From: Pseudomonas kilonensis
Lineage (GTDB): Bacteria; Pseudomonadota; Gammaproteobacteria; Pseudomonadales; Pseudomonadaceae
Length of the DNA: 64,000 nucleotides
Direction: 5' to 3'
Assembly: GCF_001269885.1 (NCBI RefSeq)
Contig: NZ_LHVH01000034.1
Coordinates: 222,707-286,706 of the forward strand
Part shown: one piece after another, positions 43,645 through 51,434 of the stretch
Layout of the letters: each line of letters starts with the position of its first letter
Position numbering within the stretch: the stretch's first letter is position 1
Notes under the pieces: generated by a model
The model's database searches: none
Told to the model about the DNA's origin: nothing
What the model saw: the letters and a program-made list of their open reading frames with translations, nothing else
Translations under genes and position numbers: made by a program

Positions 43645-43813
43645 GTGGCGAGGGAGCTTGCTCCCGCTCGGCTGCGCCGTAGGAGCTGCCGAGCGAAGCG
43701 AGGCTGCGATCTTTCCAAAGCCAGTTGAGTATCAAGCGAAAGATCAGGATCAAAAGATCGCAGCCTTCGGCAGCTCCTACCGCAACCCAGCGGGAGCAAG
43801 CTCCCTCGCCACA
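43645..43813. repeat. One repeat family inserted inside another
   Basis: The outer element is the GTGGCGAGGGAGCTTGCTCC palindrome, complete at 50519-50636. Here it is split after CGGCTGCGC by a full copy (43679-43780) of the GTAGGAGCTGCC...GGCAGCTCCTAC element seen alone at 4291-4398, and then resumes with CCCAGCGGGAGCAAGCTCCC. Confidence 0.88.
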
Positions 43814-43820
43814 GGTTATC

Positions 43821-43934
43821 GATCGCTCCCACGCTCCTGCGTGGGAATGTCGCCAGGGACGCTCCGCGTTCCGCTTCTGGTTGTGACGCAGAGCGTCACG
43901 GGATGCATTCCCACGCGGGAGCGTGGGAACGATC
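43821..43934. repeat. GATCG palindrome, left flank of the second immunity gene
   Basis: The copy starts GATCGCTCCCACGCTCCTGC and ends in the inverted GGAGCGTGGGAACGATC. The stop codon of the second immunity gene overlaps its right end. It is nearly identical to the copy at 44381-44481. Confidence 0.9.
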
Positions 43935-44331
43935 AAGGACCAGCGTTAAACGATTGCAACCACCGCCGATGGTATTCAACCTGCTCTGTAATATCGTTGG
44001 TTAAATCCTTATCTTCATAATCAAAAATATTGACTGTGTCACTTTCATCCGCCGTCTCTCCCCAACGGACTTCATAAGCAACTACACCGCCAGCCATTTG
44101 CGAAGACATTCGCGAGGGATGCACATTGATTTTGGCTCCCTTGCATAAAAAACTCACATCCGAAAAATCTTTCCTAACCTTCCCTAGGCACAAATACAAA
44201 TCCGCCGCTGTGTAACTTCTTTCTATTCCATCTGGCATCGTTACGGTCATTTCTATATTTTTTCGACCACATTTAAAGATCGCCTTATTAATGACACCAT
44301 CAATTTCAATTGCCACCTCTCTAGAAGTCAT
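43933..44331 (-). CDS. Second Rhs immunity-like protein (paralogue)
   Basis: This 132-residue protein is AT-rich in coding and clearly related to the protein at 44553: FLCKGAKINVHPSRMSSQM against FFCKGAKKNVHPSGMSAQM, similar CGRKNIEMTV/CDSKRIAITF starts and similar NIFDYEDKDL/YIFDYDENNL endings. I recognise no named domain. As a paralogue of the gene directly after the Rhs toxin, it is probably an extra immunity protein against a related toxin tip. AGGTGAT precedes the ATG at 44331. It is flanked by two copies of one palindromic repeat. Confidence 0.7.
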   Translation of the reverse strand: MTSREVAIEIDGVINKAIFKCGRKNIEMTVTMPDGIERSYTAADLYLCLGKVRKDFSDVSFLCKGAKINVHPSRMSSQMAGGVVAYEVRWGETADESDTVNIFDYEDKDLTNDITEQVEYHRRWLQSFNAGP

Positions 44332-44380
44332 ATCATCACCTATCAAAATTGGATATTGAGTGCCCTACAGAACCCATGCA

Positions 44381-44481
44381 CTCCTGCGTGGGAATGTCGC
44401 CAAGGACGCTCCGCGTTCCGCTTCTGGATGTGACGCAGAGCGTCACGGGATGCATTCCCACGCAGGAGCGTGGGAACGATC
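44381..44481. repeat. GATCG palindrome, right flank of the second immunity gene
   Basis: This copy begins at CTCCTGCGTGGGAATGTCGC, lacking the first dozen bases, and ends in GGAGCGTGGGAACGATC. With the copy at 43821 it brackets the second immunity gene in direct orientation. Confidence 0.88.
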
Positions 44482-44555
44482 AAACCAGTAGAGTGATCCC
44501 AATAATATCTTCCACCCTCATCCGATCAGGAATTGCGATCTCACACTCATAGCTA
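44480..44555 (-). pseudogene. Orphan C-terminal tail of an ADP-ribosyltransferase toxin
   Basis: Right after the first immunity gene, in another frame, the minus strand reads YECEIAIPDRMRVEDIIGIT and stops. This matches the Rhs toxin end AEKEIAIPGRIKSEDVLGAT, including the ExE catalytic motif. No start codon or upstream part of a toxin is left, so it is a remnant of a displaced toxin tip that once preceded the second immunity gene. Confidence 0.75.
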
Positions 44556-44948
44556 TAACAAACGAGACTCAACCCATTCTTTAAAGAAAGCTTCTTGCTC
44601 ACCCGGATCGCTTGCCAAGTTATTTTCATCATAGTCAAATATATAAACAATATCATCGAGCGATGGAGCGACACCCATGCTCAGCTCATACGCTTTTAGC
44701 CCAAGCGACATCTGTGCCGACATTCCAGACGGATGAACATTTTTCTTAGCACCCTTACAAAAGAAAATCACATCCGGATTATCTCGCCTAAGACTCGCAA
44801 AACATTTATAGAAGTTACCCCCCGAATATATTCTATCAACACCATCCGCCACAGAAAAAGTTATTGCGATTCTCTTAGAATCGCACACAAGACAAGTTTT
44901 TTCCTTTTCTCCCCCCCTAGAGATATACACCTCCACCGTAGAAATCAT
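44553..44948 (-). CDS. Cognate immunity protein of the Rhs toxin
   Basis: This 131-residue, AT-rich gene starts inside the stop codon of the rhs gene (ATGA overlap) with AGGAGAATAAAA upstream, the standard layout for a polymorphic toxin immunity gene. The product has no signal peptide, so it acts in the cytoplasm, presumably binding the ADP-ribosyltransferase tip. I recognise no named family. Its close relative at 43933 shares the CKGAK-NVHPS core. The last codons run into the orphan toxin tail, suggesting the cassette was formed by recombination. Confidence 0.78.
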   Translation of the reverse strand: MISTVEVYISRGGEKEKTCLVCDSKRIAITFSVADGVDRIYSGGNFYKCFASLRRDNPDVIFFCKGAKKNVHPSGMSAQMSLGLKAYELSMGVAPSLDDIVYIFDYDENNLASDPGEQEAFFKEWVESRLL

Positions 44949-47900
44949 TTTTTTATTCTCCTGTTAGGGTTAGGTATGGAATAGCCAAACTCTTTCCCAC
45001 TATCAAGTATCAAGGTTGCGCCAAGCACATCTTCACTCTTAATACGACCTGGAATTGCAATCTCTTTTTCAGCCCCAAACAAATATGCGCCCCCTAGCTC
45101 TTTTTGCAAATCGTGCCCTGGAATTTTTTGTAACGTGTATAAATACCCTATTTTAGTGTACTCACCGGTAGCAAACCTCTTCCCCACATCTCTTGAGTAG
45201 GAGGTACTAATGTAATAACTAGGAGGCGAGTCACTATCCATAGAATGCAAGAACAAATTTTTGCTTTTACCTTTGCTTTTAAAGCCATGTTCAAAAACGT
45301 CTTCGGGATTTCGCTCATCACCACGATATAAGAAATCCTCCTCTTTTTTGGGAGTAGGTAGTTTAGGTTCCGTTTGATCAGCAGCTACCTTAACCGCCGG
45401 ATCCTCAACCCCAACCGCCGGCCTACACCCACCCTTCCCCGGACAATCCACCAACCCCAACGGATCCACCCACCCCGTCGGGTTCAGGGTGTACCGATAC
45501 CCATTGAGCCCGCCCACCAACTTGCTCGGGTCAGGCGTCAAATAGCGGCCGGTCTCGGGATTGTAGTAGCGGTGGCGGTTGTAGTGCAGGCCGCTTTCGG
45601 GGTCGAAGTATTGGCCCTGGAAGCGCAGCGGTTGCTCAAGTTGTTCGCCGCCGCCGTGCTGCAGTTCGGTGAGTTGGCCGTAGCCGTTGTAGCGCGCCGA
45701 CCAGACGATCTGGCCGCTGTAGCTGGTCAGTTCCTGGGGCGTGCCCAGGTGATCGAGGTGGTAGTAGAACGGCGTGGCTTTTTCCGGGCCTTCACCATCG
45801 AGCATCGCCAGCGGGCGGAAGGTGTCGGGTTCGTAGACGTAGCTGCGGTGGTGGCGCGGGCTGTTTTCGGCGACGACCTGGTCGCCTTGCCAGAAAAACT
45901 CCGTGGTCAGGCCGTCCACGGTCTTGCTGATGCGTCGGCCGAAGGCGTCGTAGCGGTAGGACGTTTCCCGCCCATCCGCCGTGGTGACGCCGATCAGGCG
46001 GTGCTGGCTGTCGTAGCGGTACTCGGTAATTAGGCACTGGGCTTTGCCGCGGCGTTCGCGAACAAGGTTGCCGAAGGCGTCGTAGTCGTAGTGGCGGTCG
46101 CCCTCCTTCAGCAGGCGGTTGCCCTTGAGGGTGGTCGGGCCGGGGCGGTCCTGCATCAGCAGGTTGCCGGCCGGGTCGTGGCAGAAGTGTTCTGGCGGTT
46201 CGCTGTGGGAAAAGTCGATGCGGGTCAGGCGATCCAGCGGGTCGTACTGGTAGCTGCGGCGGTTTCGGTTGTCGGAAAGGGTTTGCAGGTTGCCCTTGGC
46301 GCTGTAGGCATAATCGCGCCAGAACAGTTGTTGCTGCTGGGCCTGCCACACAGTCTGGGCCTTGAGGCGGCCCTGTTCGTCGTAGTCGTAGTCGCTGAGC
46401 AGCCGGCCTTGCTGGCGTTGCCGTTCGCGACCGCCGACAAAGCGGTGTTCGGTCAGGCGCGAGCCGTTGAGGTCGATGGCGGTCAGTGCGCCACCTGGGG
46501 CATGGTGGTAGTCGAGTTGGCTGTCGTCCGGCAGGCGCAGGTGGTTGAGGCGCCCGCAAGCGTCGTAGCGATAACGCAGGGTGCCCCAGCCCTGGTGCTC
46601 GCAGACCAGCCGATCCTGGGCGTCGTACTCGAAGGCCAGCGGATGGTTACTGCCGTCGTTGACGTGGACCAGCCGGCCCAGTTCGTCGTAGCGGTATTCG
46701 ATGGCCTGGCCGTCGGGCAAGGTCTTGACCCGCAGCCGCCCAGCCGCGTCGCGCTGGTACTGGGTGAGCCGTTGCGAACCGTCCTCGCCGTGCTCGGTTT
46801 TTTCCAGCAGGTGGCCGTTGAGGTCGTAGGCGTAGGCGGTGCGTTGGCCGTCGAAGCCGACTTGCTGTCGGATCAAGCCGTTGGGCGTGTAATCCAGCTG
46901 ATATTTTTCGCCGGATTCGTTTTCAATTTCGGTCAGCAACAGCCGCGCCGAGTCGTAGCGGTACTTCAGCTCGCTGCCGTCGGGGTTCAGGCGACGGCTG
47001 ACCAGGTGCAGGTCGTCGGCGTATTCATAGCGGGTCAGACGGCCCTGTTCATCGCGCTCGGCGGTGACCTTGCCGTAGGCGTTGTAGCGCCAGGTCCGGG
47101 TGGCACCGTTGGGCAAGGTCACCTGCAGCAGGCGGCCGACGGCGTCCCATTGGTAGTGCGTGAGCGCGCCGTGTTCGTCCTGGCGGCTGAGTAAACGCCC
47201 CAGGGCATCGTAGGAAAAACACCGGCGACTGCCGTCGGGCAGGATCTCTTCGGTCAGTTGGCCCAGGCGACTCCAGGTGAAGCGATGTTCGCCGCCGTCC
47301 GGGTCATACGTCGCCAGCAGTTGCCCATGGGCGTCGTAGGCATATTCCGTGCGCCGGCAGTCCGGGTCGATGAGGACGATCACCTCGCCGCGGGCATTGC
47401 GCCGGTAGCTCCACACGGCCTTGCCGCGCGCACGGGTATGCAGGAAACCGTTGCGGTATTCGTAGGACGTTGGCGCCTCGTCCGGGGGAAGCAGCGCCAC
47501 CAGCCGTCCGACGTCGTCGTAGCGGTATTCGGTCACCGCGCCCAGCGGGTCCTGCTCGGCGATCAAGCGACCTTGTTCGTCATAGGCCTTGAGGTGCTCA
47601 CCGCCGTCGGGCTCGACCTTGCGCACCAACCGCGCCCGGTCGTCGTGGACATACACCTCCTGGCTGCCATCCAGGTGCCGGACCGTGACGCTGCCGTCTT
47701 CGCCCCAGGTGTAGCGACTGTCCATCTGCGCAAACGAGGCCCAATGCCGTACGCAGCGGGACGCCGGGCCGACGCCTTGCCATTCCCAATAAAAACTCGC
47801 CCCGCCGGCCAGTTGCCGCTGGAGGATGACGTGTTGGTCGTCGTAGTCGTAGCGCTCGCTTTCACCGGCGGCATTGGTCGCTTCGATCAGTCGGAAACGT

Positions 47901-49810
47901 CCGTCGTAGCGGTAGGAAACCAGCGTCTGTTCAGTCCGCCAGGCTTCGTCGAGGGTGATGGCGGGATGGAAGCTCTGGTAATCGACGGCAATCAGGTGGC
48001 GCTGCTCGTAACGCAGGCGCAGGGCGCGCCCGGCGCCGTTGTCCAAACGGCAGATGTCGCCATGGATGTTGCGCTGGAGGGTCAGGCGGTTGTCGTAGCG
48101 GTCGCTGAGGCCGCTCAGGTGGCCGTCGCGAAAGTGCAGAAATGCTGCGTTTTCGCCGGGTTGGGCGACTATCAGTTCGTCCGGCTCAGTGCCCAGGTAA
48201 ATCGCCGCGCGGGCCAGGCTGTTGTGGATCGCCGGACGTTGGGCGTTGGGAAGTGGAAAGGTCGTACGGCGGTTTTCCTGGTCGACCCAGGTGACCTGCT
48301 CGCCGTCGAGTTCCAAGCGATGGGCCAGGGCATGGCTCCAACCACGCCCGAGGCCGACATCCAAGTCGGCGGCGCTGGTGCGGTATAAACGGGTGAAGAC
48401 AAACGGCAAGCGGCCATCGAGGGTGCCATCGTCGAGGGTCAGCAGTTCTTCGCCGGTGACCATCGACACCGGGCAGCCGCTGGTCTGGGTCTGGGCCGCG
48501 GTGTCGGCGGGGTCGCCATTGGGGTTTTTCGACTGGGTGGGGGCGTCGTCGTGGGGTTCGTGTTCGCTCAGGCGTGTAGAGGGTTGGGATTTTTCTCGCG
48601 CCACGGCGGCTGGATTGCTGACGGACAGGGGGGCAGAGTGTTCGGGGGTGATGTGCAAAGGTCCGACAGGCGTCGGTTTTAAAGGTCCGCGCTGGCTGAC
48701 CACCAACGGTTTGAGCACATCGGCATGCTGATTGAGCCGATCGGGGGTGAGTTGGCCCAATCTCAGGCTCGACGCCAGCAACCACTCCCGGGCCCGCTCC
48801 GAGCGGACCCGGCCCAGCACGTTTCCGCTCATGCGCAGCCCCAGGCCCAGCCCCCCGGTCAAACGCATCAGCAGGAAATTGATCAGTACCGAAGCGCGCA
48901 GCTCTCCGACAACTTCGGCCGCGTACTGAGGCGGCAACATTCGTACCCAACTGGTGAACGCGGCCACGTGGACGAAGAGCAACGGCTCGTCGCTCAACAC
49001 CATCAGCCCTTTGGCGATCGCCTCGGAGGACGCCCTCAGTAGCTGTTCAAGCTCGGCTTGAGTCAGGTACTCCAGCAACTTTTCGCTGTTGGCCTGCAAG
49101 TCGGCCAGCAGCCCGAAAACCTGTTTAACGTCATCCCACAGCTGATGCAGGGCATTTTTGAAGCCGCGCCAATCGGCTTGCTGCAACGCGCCGTAACGCT
49201 CGAGAAACCCGGCCTCGGAAAACTCCGTCCACAGCGGTTGAAACTGCTCCCACTCCGCTTTCAGCCAGCCCTCAAGTTCGTCGATCACACCTTGGTAAGA
49301 CGCGTACAACGCCTTGACGTGAGCGGCCGTTACATGGGGAAAAAAGGTGATGCGATAACGCTGGCCTCGCCAGCACTCAGAAACTTCCAGGATGCCACTG
49401 GGGCCGATTACGTGATGGATCGGCTCACCGAACGTTTCCTTCCCCGGCTCGCCACCGGTGACCGGTTCCAGCATCACCGGCGTGTCGCCAATCGGCACGA
49501 AACGCGCCGCCTGGAACATGTGCACCAGCGTCAGCGGCCCCTCCGCCGGGCAGGCCACCACCGTGGCGCTGATGGGTTTATCCAGGTTTTTCGGCGCCGC
49601 CAGGGACACCTCGTTGCCGACCTTGAACACTTGCTCAAGATCCAACGCCCAACCGGTCCAGAAGCTTTCAGCCCAGGCGTCGTAGTCGTTCAGGCAGGTT
49701 CGAAAGTCCTGGAAAACCGCGTCGACATCCGGCTGTTCGGGGTCCATGACTGCCATCACCAGCGAACCAATGACGTTGCCTTGGGCAAGGATTTTGTCGT
49801 AGTCGGGCAT
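44945..49810 (-). CDS. Rhs polymorphic toxin with ADP-ribosyltransferase tip
   Basis: This 1621-residue protein has an N-terminal region without PAAR (about 1-440), a DUF6531-type start (GCPVSMVTGEELLTLDD), some twenty YD repeats and the core end LHYNRHRYYNPETGRYLTPD, then GWVDPLGL. The variable tip (about 1493-1621) resembles the pertussis toxin S1 fold: LYRGDERNPEDVF with R1496, YISTSYS (about 1533-1539) and AEKEIAIP with E1581/E1583, i.e. the R-S-ExE triad. The tip is AT-rich, unlike the shell. It is probably delivered by type VI secretion and ADP-ribosylates a target in rival cells; the target is unknown. The immunity gene overlaps its stop. Confidence 0.9.
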   Translation of the reverse strand: MPDYDKILAQGNVIGSLVMAVMDPEQPDVDAVFQDFRTCLNDYDAWAESFWTGWALDLEQVFKVGNEVSLAAPKNLDKPISATVVACPAEGPLTLVHMFQAARFVPIGDTPVMLEPVTGGEPGKETFGEPIHHVIGPSGILEVSECWRGQRYRITFFPHVTAAHVKALYASYQGVIDELEGWLKAEWEQFQPLWTEFSEAGFLERYGALQQADWRGFKNALHQLWDDVKQVFGLLADLQANSEKLLEYLTQAELEQLLRASSEAIAKGLMVLSDEPLLFVHVAAFTSWVRMLPPQYAAEVVGELRASVLINFLLMRLTGGLGLGLRMSGNVLGRVRSERAREWLLASSLRLGQLTPDRLNQHADVLKPLVVSQRGPLKPTPVGPLHITPEHSAPLSVSNPAAVAREKSQPSTRLSEHEPHDDAPTQSKNPNGDPADTAAQTQTSGCPVSMVTGEELLTLDDGTLDGRLPFVFTRLYRTSAADLDVGLGRGWSHALAHRLELDGEQVTWVDQENRRTTFPLPNAQRPAIHNSLARAAIYLGTEPDELIVAQPGENAAFLHFRDGHLSGLSDRYDNRLTLQRNIHGDICRLDNGAGRALRLRYEQRHLIAVDYQSFHPAITLDEAWRTEQTLVSYRYDGRFRLIEATNAAGESERYDYDDQHVILQRQLAGGASFYWEWQGVGPASRCVRHWASFAQMDSRYTWGEDGSVTVRHLDGSQEVYVHDDRARLVRKVEPDGGEHLKAYDEQGRLIAEQDPLGAVTEYRYDDVGRLVALLPPDEAPTSYEYRNGFLHTRARGKAVWSYRRNARGEVIVLIDPDCRRTEYAYDAHGQLLATYDPDGGEHRFTWSRLGQLTEEILPDGSRRCFSYDALGRLLSRQDEHGALTHYQWDAVGRLLQVTLPNGATRTWRYNAYGKVTAERDEQGRLTRYEYADDLHLVSRRLNPDGSELKYRYDSARLLLTEIENESGEKYQLDYTPNGLIRQQVGFDGQRTAYAYDLNGHLLEKTEHGEDGSQRLTQYQRDAAGRLRVKTLPDGQAIEYRYDELGRLVHVNDGSNHPLAFEYDAQDRLVCEHQGWGTLRYRYDACGRLNHLRLPDDSQLDYHHAPGGALTAIDLNGSRLTEHRFVGGRERQRQQGRLLSDYDYDEQGRLKAQTVWQAQQQQLFWRDYAYSAKGNLQTLSDNRNRRSYQYDPLDRLTRIDFSHSEPPEHFCHDPAGNLLMQDRPGPTTLKGNRLLKEGDRHYDYDAFGNLVRERRGKAQCLITEYRYDSQHRLIGVTTADGRETSYRYDAFGRRISKTVDGLTTEFFWQGDQVVAENSPRHHRSYVYEPDTFRPLAMLDGEGPEKATPFYYHLDHLGTPQELTSYSGQIVWSARYNGYGQLTELQHGGGEQLEQPLRFQGQYFDPESGLHYNRHRYYNPETGRYLTPDPSKLVGGLNGYRYTLNPTGWVDPLGLVDCPGKGGCRPAVGVEDPAVKVAADQTEPKLPTPKKEEDFLYRGDERNPEDVFEHGFKSKGKSKNLFLHSMDSDSPPSYYISTSYSRDVGKRFATGEYTKIGYLYTLQKIPGHDLQKELGGAYLFGAEKEIAIPGRIKSEDVLGATLILDSGKEFGYSIPNPNRRIKK

Positions 49811-49944
49811 GCAGGCAGCTCGCGGCGCAGGAGTGGGCGCGAGACTCTGCCTGCGATGGCGAGAGAAATAAGTCAGGAAAAGAGGGAATGGATGTAGGGC
49901 GATTCGCTAAATTTAGACGCTTGGTGTGGAAAACCCGCCGATGA

Positions 49945-50403
49945 CTATAAACACCGCGCCATCAGCCACTGCTCTTTCCCCCAAGCCTCAAAACGCTCCA
50001 GCACGTCCCAACCCAGCTTGGCGTAATAATCACGCTGGCTGTGGGTGTGCAGGAACAAGGTGATGATTCCAGCCTCTCGCGCATGGCTGCAGATGCCTTC
50101 GATCAACTGCGCTGCAAGCCCTCTGCGTCGAGCCTCTGGGGTGATGAACACACACGCCAGCCACGGGCCCAGCTCTGGCTGGTCAGGCAGGTCGTGGCTG
50201 GCCAGTGAAGCGCCGCCGAGCAACTGGTCGTGTTCCATGGCGATCAGGCACTTCCAGCGGCCATCGTGCTGCCCCGCAGCGAATTCCTGCTGCCAACTGG
50301 CGAGGGATTGCTGGGCAAATTCATAACTGAACTCCCGATGGAGCCACTCGGCCATCTGGTCGCTTTTATCCATGTGGTTAGTGAGCCAATCCATTTGCAG
50401 CAT
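49945..50403 (-). CDS. GNAT-family N-acetyltransferase
   Basis: This 152-residue acetyltransferase has the acetyl-CoA loop PEARRRGLAAQLIEGICSHA and WLACVFITPEA before it, with YYAKLGWDVLERF at the end. The substrate is unknown. The ATG at 50403 is preceded by AAGGAG; the open frame upstream runs through REP sequence and is not coding. It lies 134 bases after the rhs start region with opposite neighbours and seems independent. Confidence 0.88.
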   Translation of the reverse strand: MLQMDWLTNHMDKSDQMAEWLHREFSYEFAQQSLASWQQEFAAGQHDGRWKCLIAMEHDQLLGGASLASHDLPDQPELGPWLACVFITPEARRRGLAAQLIEGICSHAREAGIITLFLHTHSQRDYYAKLGWDVLERFEAWGKEQWLMARCL

Positions 50404-50466
50404 TTGAAACACTCCTTGTCTGTTTCTCTGGGTGGTAAAGCTGAAGATCTGTTTGTTTACCGTATC

Positions 50467-50636
50467 GCCATCGCGAGCAAGCTCGCTCCCACAGGGGAAT
50501 TTTGGTGAGGTCGGGATTGTGGCGAGGGAGCTTGCTCCCGCTCGGCTGCGCAGCAGTCGTAAACCTACCCGGTCACCGCGTTGAATGGCTTTGGGGCTGC
50601 TGCGCAGCCCAGCGGGAGCAAGCTCCCTCGCCACAG
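50467..50636. repeat. REP half followed by a long GTGGCGAGGGAGC palindrome
   Basis: A single REP half lies at about 50467-50497, containing AAGCTCGCTCCCAC. A complete GTGGCGAGGGAGCTTGCTCC palindrome spans 50519-50636 with inner GGCTGCGCAGCAG arms. These fill most of the 396-base gap between the GNAT and CDP-alcohol transferase genes; the remaining 160 bases before 50800 must hold the promoter but show no strong consensus. Confidence 0.88.
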
Positions 50637-50799
50637 GGTCAGTTTTTTTTCAGTTTCCTAGGCGTCTTGCGCAGATAAATACGCGAATAGATGCCTACCC
50701 GCACTCATTCTCAAGAAATACCCGCCTGCAACCCCTCAACCTATCGTAATCTCGCACCTGTATAAGCCCAGCCCCGCAACCGGTCGAGATCTCACCCCG

Positions 50800-51423
50800 A
50801 TGCCCTCCATCTACCAACTCAAGCCCGCCTTTCAAAACCTGCTGCGCCCCATGGTTCAACGCCTCTACAACAACGGTGTCACCGCCAACCAGGTCACGGT
50901 GCTCGCCGGCATCGTTTCGGTATTGGTCGGCGCGGTCATCGCCTGGTTTGCCAACCATCCGTGGATCTTCGTCCTGGTGCCGATCTGGATGTTCCTGCGC
51001 ATGGCGTTGAATGCCGTTGATGGCATGTTGGCGCGGGAGTTTGGCCAGCAATCGCATCTGGGCGCCTACCTCAATGAGCTATGCGATATCATCGCCGACG
51101 CGGCCCTGATCCTGCCTTTTGCCCTGTTTGCCGATTCCAGTCTGTTGCTCGTGTTGTTGGTCACGCTGTTGGCGTTGTTCAGCGAATACGCCGGCGTGCT
51201 GGGGGCAATGGTGGGGGCTTCGCGGCGCTATGACGGGCCGATGGGCAAGAGTGATCGCGCCTTTGTGTTGGGCGTGCTGGCGACCGGCATTGCCCTGGGT
51301 TGGCTCGGGGCGCTCTGGGTAGATGGTGTGATGGCGGTGGTTGCCGCCCTGCTGGTTTATACCTTGGTCAACCGGGTCCGTCATGGCCTGGGCCAAGTGA
51401 AGGAAAACGCTCCCTCAGCATAA
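50800..51423 (+). CDS. CDP-alcohol phosphatidyltransferase family protein (YnbA-like)
   Basis: This 207-residue membrane protein has the family motif region NAVDGMLAREFGQQ...GAYLNELCDIIAD (about residues 71-100). The usual pattern is DxxDGxxAR-GxxxDxxxD; here the first and third Asp are Asn, as I recall for the YnbA branch. It should join a CDP-activated lipid and an alcohol, but the products are unknown. It opens an operon (next gene 11 bases on) that parallels E. coli ynbABCD. Confidence 0.85.
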   Translation: MPSIYQLKPAFQNLLRPMVQRLYNNGVTANQVTVLAGIVSVLVGAVIAWFANHPWIFVLVPIWMFLRMALNAVDGMLAREFGQQSHLGAYLNELCDIIADAALILPFALFADSSLLLVLLVTLLALFSEYAGVLGAMVGASRRYDGPMGKSDRAFVLGVLATGIALGWLGALWVDGVMAVVAALLVYTLVNRVRHGLGQVKENAPSA

Positions 51424-51434
51424 AGGAACTTGCA

